Origin: Echiichthys vipera
Taxonomy: Eukaryota > Chordata > Actinopteri > Perciformes > Trachinidae
DNA length: 64,000 bases
Direction: 5' to 3'
Assembly: GCA_963691815.1 (NCBI GenBank)
Contig: OY829657.1
Coordinates: forward strand, 22,170,085 to 22,234,084
Shown: piece by piece, positions 50,581 through 63,579 of the stretch
Layout: the number at the start of each line of letters is the position of its first letter
Position numbering within the stretch: position 1 is the stretch's first letter
Made by a program: the position numbers and the translations under genes
The notes under the pieces: model-generated
Told to the model about the DNA's origin: nothing
The model's database searches: none
Seen by the model: only the letters and a program-made list of their open reading frames with translations

Positions 50581-53500
50581 GTGAAAGAAAGGTTCGACAG
50601 TGCTGTTTGGACAGCACGTGTATTAACCACTGGGGCTGAGAAAAAAAACTTGATCAACTACTCTGACAGGAGTACAACAGGAGAGCAACTTGAGAGTTTA
50701 CTGCATCATGTTTTACAGACACATGACATCAAGGTGCATCTGCTTGTGTCTTATGTATCACACGCATAGATGTCCTTTGAATCCCAAACAAAGGCCTACT
50801 CCGCCACTAATGTAAACTACTATACAGAGAGGCTATTACAGAATGAAATAAATGCACTGAATGGCTTGAGTGTAATGTTAGCTTAGCATTAGCCTGAAGC
50901 TGCGCTTCTCCACACCATGGCCACTGCTGCAGTCAGAGATGACGGAGAAACAACAGAACTTTGAAATCCTCCTGCTTCTCTAAAGTCACCGGTGTGGAAA
51001 CTTGAGTTCTAGTTCACAAACAACAAACAGTAGTGCCCTGACAGGACTTCATGGTGCATTTAGGTGCACCATTTGACCTGGGACAAGCGGATTCCACAAC
51101 AACAATAAACAGAAACAGGTAGATGAGAAAAAGAGCCACCTGTCCAGTGACAGAGATGCTTCTGTTTGTAAAAAGAAATCTGACATTAATGATTAAGTGA
51201 CTGCATTTAGCTTCTGACAACAACAACCTCCTAAAGGTGCCCTCTAGTCCTTCAGTTCTGCTTTTAGCTGTTGCACATTTTTTGGGAAAATAAATGTAGT
51301 ACAGATCATATATTTTTTAAGGTCCCATTACCTGCTGCATTTTTTTTATTTGACCTTATTTATTTTATTATTTGAAAGTTGCCTTCAGTTCTGCGTTGTT
51401 AATCTGTTATTTATTTAGACTTCCTCACCTGTTACATTTAAAATAGTAAGTTCTACTAAAATTTATACTACTTTGTTTTATAGTTTCGGTTCAATAAAAG
51501 AAAGAAACGTTCCAATAATGATTCTGTATGCTGTGAACTATAGTTGGGAAATTGCAATCAGCGAACCCCTATATTTATCTTATTCACACAATAGCCTATC
51601 ATTTCTGTTTACGTGGTCATGGTTTACACACTTTCTGATGCATGTACACCAGCGGACAGAGAACCTGGGGGAAAAACTATGATATCTATCATCAGCTGTT
51701 GTCAGAGTCTGTACAGGGGAGAGGTCAGAGCCCCTGCCCCTCAAAAGGTCTCCGTACGGCCCTGCACCACACATTGCCACCTGGTCTGTGGGAAACAATG
51801 TGGTTATTAAACAAAGTTAAAAAATAATGGCTGGGTTATATGGATTCAAAGTTTCCGATGAGCAACAGAACACTGTTTTCTGTAGAGAATGCCGCACACA
51901 GGTTGCAACTAAAAGTTTGAGCACGAGACAGTGCCAGATAAAAGCTTGCCTAGGGTGCCAAATTGGTCAGGGCCAGTGCTGAAATGGCTGGCTGAAGTAA
52001 AAAAAGGCTGTCTATAAATGTCTATTGAATGTTTATCAAACATTCGGTTTTATATAATGAAGCCAACTAAATAACCAGCTATTTATCTGGCCACAAACTC
52101 CTTTTGTTTTATATATTCTAATCGTTAAATAAGACTTGCACAACTAAAATCAGAATCAAGCTTCTATGAATTATGGTCATAAAGGCTTGTATCCCACTCG
52201 CGAAGCACTTTAGAGACACTTCTCTAAAAACTCACCAGAGAGGTGAGAGTGAACCACATGAAAGTATCCTAATTAAATACTGAAGAGAAGCATATTGCAG
52301 TTTTGTTCTCCATTTGATTGCAGTAAAAGCCAATACTGTCCCTCAAGGCAATAACACTTTAATACCACTTACAGCTTTGTGTGATAAATGAGTGATGACT
52401 CAATAACTAGGAAAGACAACCAAGCTCTCAGTCTAAGGATCATTTCCTTCCATTTTCAAAATCATGGTGCTAGAACATCATTAAATGCAGCTTACGTGGA
52501 CTGCTGAGGAATGGGAATGAAAATACTGACAACTATTCCAATTTAACATTAGATAGCAATATCACACTTGGCTAATCTTGCTCCTCGATCCCTCACTACA
52601 AGGGAAGATGAAAATTATTTTGGCCTTGCCAGAAGCGATCCAACCAGGATTGGTTCGCTCCAGTCCACAGGTCCATTTTAGCCTCGGGCAAAATGTATTT
52701 CTCATCCAACGTGTTTACAATTGGAGGGCTGCCAGTGATAACCTGAGCACATCTGTACTCTGTGTGTAAGAAATACATAAAGGAAAAAATAGAAGAAGAC
52801 TGGCAGCTTTTAATTTCACATTTTAGCTGTCCTATGACTCGTCTGCCAAGTCCAATTTCCACTGCAGCAGCTGCAGAGTGCTCTTAGGTTCCTGCTTGTT
52901 TACGTGCTTGTCTCTCATTTTCCAAAACCAGCATCTCATATTCAAACCGGAGAGGGAATAGGCACTGCAAATACATTTGGAATTGGAAGAGACTTGCTGT
53001 CAGACTGATGTGGGATGTGACAGTTGGATCATTTTGATTTCACCTCCCTCGTTTCACAATCGATTCCATTGAGTGTTCATCAGTGTCATTATTGTATAAG
53101 ATGTACAACCTCAATTTCAACCTGACAGGAGAGGTGCTTCGCTTTCCATTTTTTGACAAAAACAAAACAGTGTGCCCTTAAAAAAAACACAATTTATCTC
53201 CTTCAACACACACATCAACTTTATTTTGTCCTGAGTGGAAATAAAGGGGGGACACTAAACAAAACAGCTTCAAAAATTCAATTATCCATTCTATTCCATT
53301 TAAACGCTTGGTGCATGTGGTTTTTGGGTTGTTGGGGGTTTTTTTTGCCCAAGATGTTCCCCCATAGCTAGTGTCTTTTCCTGTGGTCTTCTTCAGAGGC
53401 TGCATGTTAATAACATTCCCCAGCAGTTGCCTTTGTTTTATAGCGTTGAAGCTTTCCCCTCAACACCCCGCCACCCAACATCCCCCACCAGCACCACTCT

Positions 53501-55539
53501 GGAGAGTTATCTAGACTGGCCAGGCAGAGCGGCGAAAGGTTTTGTTAAATTACCTCCAGTAATTAGCCCAGCACGTAGGATAGCTGCTGATCCCACACAC
53601 ACACACGCACACACACACACAGACACACACACACAGGTTGATGTGGGCATACACTGCGGCTGCATGCTGCTCCGCTTTCATCCGCTGCGTTCATCTCTAC
53701 TTTAGCAGCAGCTGGGGATGACTTTCCCCCCGCCAGCAACGAAAGCGAGTCAAACTCCCTGTTGCTATGACTCACCAGGTACAGCCACTTCCACTGAGCC
53801 CACTTTGATGAGGTTTTTTATTCACTTGGCTTGTGTTTGCAAAGGAAATGTTTTGTTAGCCTGTGATAATAACGCCATATTGCACATATTTAAATTAAAC
53901 ACTGCGGAAAAATTAAGATAATGAAAATTATTTTAAATGAACATTTCTCAATGAATTATGGGTTTCTTAATCTGAAACGCAACAAGCAAATCGGATGTGA
54001 AATGGATCTTTCTCAATCTGTCAATAAAGTACCTACAGTGGTGCCTGCTACATGCTCTACAGACCAGACTTTATATACTGGTTGGATGATATTGGCCAAC
54101 CACAGACATATCATATCGGCATATATGTTTTCTGATATGTAAACTTATTTTACAGAACATATAATACAGGAAAATATTTGTCTTTAGTATTTATTTCAAT
54201 GGTCAGCAACTGATCATGATACAGAAGATGTTTATTTAGCTGTTTATTTTATTTATTATGTACAGTATTCTTTATTTTCTCAGTGTTTGTTTCTAGAACT
54301 CGTTACCAATTGCATACATAATGTATATCAATGTTAAATACTCTTTAATAAAGGCTATTTGTTTGAGAAGCCTTCTGAGCACCTATAAGAGTTGTATCGA
54401 TGCAAAATAGGTGCACAATCCACATAGAAATGTGTAACCAAATACAGCAAGTGAGAAGTTTACAGACTCTGATTACAGCAAACCAATAAAAACACCTTTG
54501 GTCTTTAGCACTGACTCATTTTAGGTAACACACTCCAAAACATTTCTGCTTTCCTCTTTCCAGGTAACCAGGAGACATTGCTACATTACAAAGGATGTTT
54601 TGAATTGCATCATGCCTCTTCTCATCTCTACAGCATATTGCTGTATGCCTTCACTTACACGCGTGCATCTCAGCAAACCCCATTTAAGTCTATTCGATTC
54701 TGACTTTATGAAACTCACTTTATTATCTAATGCAATATATAATGAGTGGAGGTAGATAGGTTGATAAAAGATAAATGGGCACCACAATCATGTTGGATAA
54801 ACCACAAATGTTTCTTCAGTACCCCATTTTTTTGTTGCATCAAATGTCCTGATTTTCTCGCGTCCCACGGTATCTATAAATAAAAGCAGAGCAGAAGGCG
54901 TCAGAAAGGTAATCATCTGCCCATGATGCCATGGCCGCAAGCTCCATTTGGCAGAAGCAGAGTGAATATATCTCATCGGTGGAGCAAGTTTGGACTTCCC
55001 ACCGAGGCTATAAACAACTTTAATGATCTTCAGCTCACTCTGCGGCGCCCCGGCCCCCCGTACATACTCCAATCGCGAGTCTTAATACACTACTGTAGCA
55101 TCCTGATAAAACAGCATGGAAACAAGGGGAAGAACCTACTCCGAGTCGCTCAATCTGAGCCAGGAGTAGATAGGATAGTGCGTGCTCACCGTTCGAGCCG
55201 GTAAAGGTAGAGAAAGGCTGAGGAGGAAGATCTAAATTGGATCTTTGCTTCTGGGATGCAACTGCCCTGATGGAGAAGAGGAGATCAGGCCGAGAAGAAT
55301 TGAAGAAAAGAGCAGCAGAGGAGGGAGAAGAAAAGGGAAAGCAGAGACGGAGTAGGGTGCCTGATTTCCACAGCAAGTCTTTTCTTTCTACACAGCAGCA
55401 TGCACATGTCAACACCCACACAAACATGCAGAGGTACAGAAAAACACACACACACAAACAGAAGCAGCTAGATAAGGCCAACAGAATAGCCCAGACAGCT
55501 GATAGGATCAGTGAAGGGCTAGTAAATTAGAAGAGAACA

Positions 55540-56245
55540 CTGTGGTGAAGTAAGGAAGAAAGTCAGGCAGGAGACGAGAGAGGAGAAGAAAAGAGGAGAA
55601 ACGATACGAAGAAATGAAAAAAACGATACGAAGAGAAGGGGAAATGAACGGCATAATAAAGAACAAAAAGAGAAGAGGGAGAAACAGTGACTAAGACAAG
55701 GGGAAGAAGGAAAGACGAAAAAAATGTAATTAATGGAACAAAATAGTGAACAGAAGGAAAAAATGATGTGCAAAGAACATAAGAGAAAATAGAAAAAAGC
55801 TAAGGAGAGAGATGGAAAAAAGAAGAGAAAAGAGGTGAACAGGAGGTGAGAGATGGAGCAAAGAGAGAAGAGAGGAAAAAAAGATTGAAAAAAGGATGAT
55901 AGGACACAGAAAAAACAGAAGAGATGGGAAAACAAGAAAAAAGAGATGGAGAAAAGGGGCCGATATAGTGAACAGATGAGTGAAAAACTGGAGAGAAGAG
56001 AGGAGAAGATAAAAGTTTAAAAGAAAAGGACACAAAAGAGATGAAAGTATGATGAATCACAAAGAACACAGGAGGAAAAGAACAGAGCTGAGCTAAAAAA
56101 AACAAAGAAGAGAAAAGACACAAGGAAAGAAGAATTGAATAGAAGCGAAAAGCACAAAAGAGAAGAAAAGACGACTGAAGAGGAGGCGAGTTACCAAAAG
56201 GGACAAACTAAAGAACAGGGGAAGAAGAAAAGAGAATCGTGGAAG
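55540..56245 (+). repeat. second long purine-rich tract
   Basis: About 700 bp of mainly A and G on the + strand (gagaag, gaaaag, ggagaa phrases), including a near repeat of acgatacgaaga at about 55600 and 55623. It is intronic to atrn, so the transcript strand is pyrimidine-rich. Confidence 0.85.
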
Positions 56246-58737
56246 TGGGATGGTTTCTGTTGGAGCAGGGATGTGATTAGCTTCTGATGCTCCCGAGGGG
56301 GCCCCATACGTACAACCACAGCTGGGAGTAACCTTGTGCTCTGGAGCCGAGCCCCTTGAGATGCATGGCCCCTGTCAGAGGCGAGGGGCCCCGAGCCACC
56401 CTCCTGAAACCGCCCTATAATTCTGCACTACATCTGCATTCAGTGGTCATTCATCACAAAGTGCACAGTCACAGGTACGCCGGCCTGTGGCTCCACGCTC
56501 GCTGAATACTCAACTGCAATTTCTATAACTTTGCACAATTCCTACTTATAAATGTGCTCTGCTGCTGCCTCAGCACTCAATATCTGCATTTAAGTGCGTC
56601 AAACTCTTCTTTATAATAAAGTCTTCTCAACCACTTTCTCCACTTCAGCTTGATCTTTACGTTTAAATTTACCCTTCAACTACTTCAGCAGACTCTAGGT
56701 CTACTTTTAGTCTGGTATACTGATTCTTCTGTGCTTGGACTCAATTAAAACACTTACACAACGTTGCATCTAAGTCTATTCAGAGTGTCGGCCCTTAGCT
56801 TGGTAAAAGAGCGGGATCAGCATATCCTGACAGCCCCATAATTTGTCGTGTTGTGAACTCCACCGGTTTCACACATCAAAGTCTGTTTACAGGTCTTGGG
56901 GAGTGCTACTGCATCAGTAAAAAAAAAGTTGCATTAAAGTATTCTGTAGCTCCAGAGGGAGCTCCATGAAAGTATGAAAAATTGCTTTAAGTGAAGAAAC
57001 TTGAGTCAGTGTCAGTTGGGGTTGAAGATGTTTGAAAAAAAAAATGTTGAAATGTTTAAAATGAAACGAATCTGGAGGTGTGGACGCCTGTGGCTCCATG
57101 CTCATCTCTGGTTTGTGTTTGTAAACTTTCATGAGGCTGTGATTATCCTAGAGGTCAACAGCTCATAATATACAGCGAGGTCAAGATTCTAAAAATGTTC
57201 ACACTATAAAGAAAAGGCTACATTAGGACTAACATCATCACACAATGGAGCTCATTGAATCCAAAGAGCCTCAACTTTCCAGTCAGACCCAATTCATGCA
57301 ATTACAAGAGTGTTATAAATTAAAAAAAAACCATAATCTCATCAACAGGTTCCTATGAATTCTCACAAAATATTTCTTTATATTTCTTCTTAGTAATTTC
57401 TAACTAATGAAAGAGCGACCGGATGTGGGCTGTGAAGGATACGTTTAGGTTAAAGGTTTAGCACTTTGATATATCGTGTCGTCTCACTTCTTCTATGTAC
57501 AAACAGCGAATCAGATCAGCCTGAGATAACACATTTGTACTGCATGAGAAAAATGTGTTTTTGCTCCAAACTATCTGGATCATCATTAAGTGGATGCTTG
57601 TAAAGATGAGACTCGTGGTTACCCGTACAACCCATTTTCATTCGGATGTCTTGAGGTCAGAGTTCAAGGGACCCCTTTGAAAATGACCATGCCAGTTTTT
57701 CTCTCGCCAAAATGTAACCTAACTTTGGGGCGTTATTCCCCCCCTTATGACGGTTGATACTGATAATCTAGTTTCGTATGATACCAATATACATTCCCTG
57801 TAGCTTTAAAGCTGAGCCACCACAGCCTCTGAGAGAAATAATCAGCCGGAATCTTGAGAGGTTAAAGAGTCTTTGTTTGTCACACATAAAAAACACTCAC
57901 TTACCCTTTTACGTAATTATGCAGTTAATTGCCCAGGTTTTGAGTTGTTATTCTCATCTTTCTTCCTCCAAACTCTGTTACACTGTGATACAATGGAATG
58001 AAGGAAATTTGTTTTGTAGTGCTCACAGCACTGAGAATATATATTTATTTTAAAAACAGCAGAGCTGATGACAGTTTCATTGGAACTACTTTCTACCTGT
58101 GGTGGAAAATTACTGTGACAATATTGTTGTCATTGCTTAATCTCCTGAAGTGTCGGGACAAAGCAGTCTGTTTTTATCCTGATCATCACTGTTGATTAGA
58201 AGACCTTGCAGAAGCTTCTTATCTCCCTCCATTCCTCTAACTGTTACTCCATTAATGCCATTGTTAGGAGACAGCAGGTATTTCCTCTTAACACAGAAGT
58301 GCCTTGTTTACTCCACAGTATAAATTTGATGAGTCTTGTTTCCTCATATAAGCTTCAAATAGTTAAGCTCCTGACTCGTCTCCCAGTCCCTGTAAAGACT
58401 GTCCACAGTGAGGCCGTTTTTTTAATGATTTGAGCAGCACAAACACAAATTCTGTTAATCTCCACATACTTGGGTAGGTGCAGGAGTTTCATAAAAAGAT
58501 ATATCCAACCTCTGCTTGGTTTCATACTATCACTGATGAGAAAATGTTGTTTTTTTTTTTGTGTATATGGAAGTATAAAAAGGGACTTTTTTTCTTCCTA
58601 ACAAAACAACAATTATAGCAATCGAAAGTAATGAATGCAAAATATTACTCAAATGCTAAAATTTGAAGCCAAAGAATTTGAAAGACATGCCATCTCTTGC
58701 TTTTTAGTTTGTGGTTCTGACTCTGACATTTGCTTAA

Positions 58738-58950
58738 TTTAAAGGTCCTGTATTTTAAAAAGTGCGATTTTTACATCTTTCTTGATTATAAAGAAGGTTA
58801 CGGTACTATCAATACTCTGAAAGTATCAAGCCATTCCATCTAAAGAGAAAAACACACAGCCCATATTCAGGAACTGCTCCTTTAAACGAGCCGTCAGGAC
58901 TTCCTGTATAGTTGTGATGTCACAACTATACTATATATAGGTAGAAAGGG
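58738..58950. repeat. MITE-like repeat ending in a 24-bp palindrome
   Basis: Phrases aaaggtcctgtattttaaaa, cacacagcccatattcag and cctttaaacgagccgtcagg fit a common fish repeat as I recall. Its right part carries the palindrome TATAGTTGTGA-TG-TCACAACTATA at 58907-58930. Confidence 0.6.
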
Positions 58951-58969
58951 ACGCTAGAGTGCTGTAGAC

Positions 58970-59222
58970 TTAATGGTCTCAAGACCACCTTTTGTGGTCT
59001 TAGTCTTGTCACGGCCTTGACAGTCTTTGGTCTCGGTCTTGTCACGGTGTAGCAATGTCTCTGATGGGCCGAGCGTTGTCGAAGGGATTTGTAACCTATA
59101 ATATCCATTTTTGGTACAGATCACATGCATTCTGTGACACAGACGGCGTTGGCGCTCGCCCTTCCTTGGTCTTGATACTCTCCGGTCTTGGTCTCGATTT
59201 AGGCGGTCTTGACTACAAATCT
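58970..59222. repeat. 'ggtcttg' minisatellite-like repeat
   Basis: Recurring ggtctt, tcttgtcacgg and ggtcttggtctcg phrases flank an inserted unrelated stretch (about 59050-59145). It looks like a low-order tandem repeat split by a small insertion. Confidence 0.55.
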
Positions 59223-59339
59223 ACAGTGCTGTTAAAGTCATTCTCCAACTGCAATGACGGTGCAGAGACATGGAGAGCACAGATGCTTAAGACCTGGAAA
59301 CTCTGACCAATTAGAGCAGAGAGCAGAGTGGGCTTCTTC

Positions 59340-59392
59340 GGGGGGGGGGGGGGGGGGGGCTAGGGTTAGGGTTAGGGTTAGGGTTAGGGTTA
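59340..59392 (+). repeat. G20 run abutting interstitial telomeric repeat
   Basis: Twenty consecutive G (59340-59359), a C, then five telomere-type TTAGGG units (59361-59392). The telomere units are exact. Located in the large atrn intron, read G-rich on the + strand. Confidence 0.97.
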
Positions 59393-60403
59393 AAGAGACA
59401 GGTGCTAAAATGGAGAGGTTGAATACAGGTTTATTTCTTTAAACTCAGCACCACTTGTGTCAATTAATAGTGACTCAATTCTTAACTTCAGGACCTAAAA
59501 TGAGAACTTGAACCCGATCCTGTGACTTGGTCTAATAAAATGCAGTCCAAACAACCTGATTTGTTCCAAACACAGTAGGCATAGTTTAATACTGATTCTC
59601 TCTCCCTCGTTTTTCCAACATGCTGCAATTCCAAATTAACAGAACTTCAGTTCCTCAGTCAGTGTTAAAAAAACAAAAACAGATGGTTTGATGCACCAAA
59701 ACAAGGCTGTTTTGCAAGATGAATCATGACTTTAAAAATGTCCCCTAATGTTCTTAATTTTCATGCCAGTAAACATTTCCTGCGAGTAGGCGTTAAATAA
59801 TGATTTCTCTTCCAAATGAAGAACATCTCAATGTTGGGACCAAACCCTTATCTCATTTCTGAGTAAAGTCTTAATCTACACTACTTTACTCTCATCTGCA
59901 TGTATTTAACTTCAGGGTTAACTGAATTCATTCTCATTAGGATTCACAGTCTACCCACAATAACTGGCTGTAACTGGTATAATGTGCCGTGTTACTCATC
60001 AGCAGCCCTCTTTCATCATCATCCTCCGGCCTTCACATTGTCCCAGTATACGTACACTGCATTGACCCTCATTAGGTGTGTTAGACCTCCTCTACACTTC
60101 AAACTCTTCCCCCTAAGTGAGCTCAATTTAGCCTCCTTGGCTTGTTGAAAACTAATGGAATCACTTGAAAGTGCTCAGACTCAAAAATGACGTAAAACAG
60201 ATGGTGAGAGGAATATCTATCAGCAGACTGTAATCACAAACTGCAGTCGACAGGCACAAGAGTGAGATCCCACTCGAGGGAGGATGAGCGACGCCACCAG
60301 TGATGGATGGAGCTTCTCCCCCGTTTGTGTTCCTGCCAGCGAGACAAAAAAGTAGATCTCTGTGGGTTTGGCGGTGATCGCTCTAAGAAAAGGTTGTGCT
60401 CAC

Positions 60404-60511
60404 CTTGACGTTTCCTCCTATCAGGTCAGGTGGCTCCTCGTCCGTCTCCAAGGCGACGTTAATGGTGGCGAAAGGCCGGCTGGCCATCTGTTGCATCTCT
60501 CTCAGCAGTTG
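60404..60511 (-). CDS. atrn: attractin, juxtamembrane cytoplasmic exon
   Basis: Internal coding exon of exactly 36 codons on the - strand, after cacctccctag and before GTGAGC, phase 0 at both ends. It reads QLLREMQQMASRPFATINV, then ALETDEEPPDLIGGNVK, the hallmark start of the attractin cytoplasmic tail. The preceding exon, expected to encode the membrane segment and a basic stop-transfer run, is not seen in 60.5-64 kb and so lies right of the window, together with the CUB, kelch, C-type lectin, PSI and EGF-like parts known for this family. The three visible exons together give about 115 residues of tail. The MASRPFA.xNVALETDEEPPDLIGG block is nearly invariant in vertebrate attractins as I recall, so a protein-interaction role is likely. 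Confidence 0.96.
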
Positions 60512-61290
60512 CTAGGGAGGTGGAAGAAGAGGAGTGCGAAGGTCAGTGACCGGAAAACACAGACCGTATATATGCCAGCACGCGTTTCATCTTCAGTTAC
60601 GGAATAGAATTTATTGACACACAGTTGTTTTTAAAGGACCAGTTCACACACAACTTGAAATCAAGGAGCCAAGGATGTAGGAAGTATTCACATCTGTCTG
60701 TCCATCTATCTGTCTATCACAGTGAAAGTATACTGTGTTGTAAGTACAAGTTACCACTTTCACATTAGGGCTGGGTGATAATTCAATATGATAATTTATC
60801 GTCTTTCAATGGATTGTGATGAAATCATATATTCAAATATTGTGATACAGTTACGTTATCTAAACTGAAAAGTATCACATTTTTCTTACATTTTTTATTT
60901 TGAGTTTATATTTTGCTCTAAAGTTCTTAATAAATAGAGAAAAAAACTATTTTTCATGTATTAAATGTACACAGGGGATACAATTGTTAATAGTCATCTG
61001 GTGTAATTTTAAGCTTCATTCATTATTATTATTATATTCATTATTCAGAATGGTGCTCTATAAATCAACAATGATTGAAATGAACCTCCCAAAGGCATTC
61101 TTGATAATAGCTTATGACTAAGTTAATGATACAATAATTGATCAATTCAAATGTCGCAATGTATAAAATTGCTGGTCAAAGTGCAGCTAATTTTAGCTTC
61201 TATTTCCTGTTGGCCACCTGTTCTGCATGTAAAATCTTAGCTGTCAGATGAATAAAGTGAAAAAGTATTTCTCAATTTCACACTTAAATG

Positions 61291-61392
61291 TAGTGGTGCG
61301 AAAGTATGAACAACCATATCATGACAGTGAAGTAAAGTACCCTTTAGAATGTCCTTGAGTAAATGTACTTTAAATGTAACTTTGCACCACTG
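61291..61392. repeat. ~100-bp MITE-like repeat
   Basis: Ends tagtggtgcgaaagt and actttgcaccactg are near-inverted copies. The interior has agtaaagtaccctt and ttgagtaaatgtac. The CAGTGGTG-type end is common among fish nonautonomous DNA elements; no clear target duplication is seen. Confidence 0.6.
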
Positions 61393-62645
61393 CAAGGTGG
61401 AGGAGGCACGGACTCATTTAGGTCTGATTTATGTCATGGACTTCGGCCAGAGGAAGAGGAGGGAGGTGATTATGAGCACAGGAGGGGGAAAGGGGAGAGG
61501 GAACAGAAGCTACGGAAAGAGTAGAACAGAAATAAGGCGAATTACAAGAAGAAGAAGAAACGGGGAAAGAGGGAGATGAGGATTGATGATGTGAAAGATG
61601 CAGAGGGTGAGGAGACGATGAGGGGAGAAAAAGAAAAGTCAAGCCACAGCCCACAGTAAACAAGGCGATGCACCTTCGTTGTCGACTGTCAAAGCAGTCA
61701 AAGTGCTATGAATAGAGAGGCAAACGGAAAACCTGAATACAGGCAGCAAGCCCCTTGAAACACAACAAAGACACCTGCATCCGCTGCAAAGAGGAAGTCA
61801 AACATGTTGGGGGAAAAAAAAAACATCTAATTGATCTTCTGTTTGAAATACAAACTCCTCACGCTTCAGCTCATAGAGGAAGTCAAATAGTGGCGATGGA
61901 GTGTGATGCAGTTTGTGTGCGAGGGGTTGTTCATGTAGACACGCATTAAAAGAAGCGTGACACAATCTATTGGCCTCTGTCTCATTACAGTGAGAACAGG
62001 TGCAAGTGAAGGGCGGCGCTGCGATTCAACATGAAAGCACACGCGGTAGAAATGGCATTTGTGTGTCCATGCGTGTGCACGTGGGGGTCAAAGCTGATGT
62101 ACGCGCGAGGGCAATGACCTCCAAGCCGGCTCCTCAACAGTTTGTAATTAATCCGCTGAGTGTTTTTTTTTAATCCCCCTGTGAGGCTGTCAATTGTGTC
62201 TGCATGTTAGCCCTTTTTAAATGCAATGCCTTATAAATCAGGGGTTACAGAAATAGCTCGGAGGAAAAGTCTCTCTTTTTCTCTCTACAGTAAAACCTCT
62301 CTTTCTTCCTACAGTAAAGCCTGACAAGTAGGAGAAAAAAAAAAATCTAAATTTAATGTCCCCGATTCTCTTTGTGGAGCAAGCCAGCTCATTAAACTCC
62401 TGCATGTGTCCGTGGGTCTGTGTCTACATCCAAATCTCCATAACACTACTCTCTGTTGTGTCAATGGGCTAGGAGTAGGACTTTAGGGAATATGCTTATT
62501 AGTATTGTCACTGAGTAATACATGTGAAGTATAATAGCACTCTGACAGTAACAGCCAGATAGCTTAGCTTAGCAATAAAGACTTGAAATCTAACTATAAA
62601 AGCCAATAATCTCTGTCCGCGTGTGTGTAACTCATATCTCGAGAA

Positions 62646-62647
<2 letters not shown>

Positions 62648-62686
<39 letters not shown>
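62648..62686. repeat. (TA)n microsatellite
   Basis: About nineteen TA units, uninterrupted. Confidence 0.95.
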
Positions 62687-62689
<3 letters not shown>

Positions 62690-63124
62690 AGCAGTTATAC
62701 AAGGTATATTTATATTCTGTTTTCCTAATATATACTGTCTGTATAATATTTGTTGTTTGTATATCTGGAGTTTTGTAACGAAAATAATTTCCCCCAGGAT
62801 TATTAAGGTATGTCTGATGAACTTTTGAAATGTAAGTCTCAAAAAATATTTCTATTTCTGTTCCAGATTGTTTTTTAACCATTTCGATTTGTGTCTGTAG
62901 ACCAAACTGGAAAATGTTACTCTTTCAGATCAGATTCATGGTATTACATACAGTTTTGCTACAGCTGGCCCTTAAAGTTTGCTCAATTGCCGTGGGAAGG
63001 GCTTTTATTACAAGACATGTCATGATCTCCTCAGAGCTGGGGTGTAGATATGATGTTCAACAGGTGGCGCTGTAGCAACATCATCTAACTATAAAGGGAT
63101 AAATCTCTGTCTTTGTATGTAAGC

Positions 63125-63230
63125 ATTAGGGGTGGAACGGTTCACAAAATCCACTGTTCGGTTCATATCACGGTTTTGGGGTCATGGTTTTTCGGTTCGG
63201 TTCGGTTGTTTTTTCCTATTTCTTTTAGAT
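63125..63230. repeat. 'ggggtggaacggttcac' repeat
   Basis: Phrases ggggtggaacggttcac and ttcggttcggttcggttg match a common fish repeat from memory. Only an end seems present; boundaries are approximate. Confidence 0.5.
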
Positions 63231-63579
63231 TCTAAAAACACCATGTATCAGATCTATAGCCTAATAATTATATTCTTTTTTAATCAGATATTCTTAAGGA
63301 CATGTCATGCAATCATGCAAAAACTGAAATAATGAGGCAGCTTGTTTTGGCCTTACTGGAACAATCTTAAATGAAAGTGAAGAGAGCTTTTGTAGGAGAA
63401 CAGTAGGAGAGACATTGCTGCGTTTACGCATTTATATATTTAGTTGGCAAAAAGGTAAACAATTGTTTGCCTTCTAGGTAAGAATATAAACACTTATACA
63501 TTATCAAATCTTAGAAAAAATGAAGGTTTTCTTTCACTAAAATATGCACAAACAGCAATCACTGAACTGACTGAAATAG

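Noticed and set aside
55519..56123. Phe/Ser/Leu-rich - strand frames of 100-140 codons
   Set aside because: Complement of the second purine tract; no splice or domain support.
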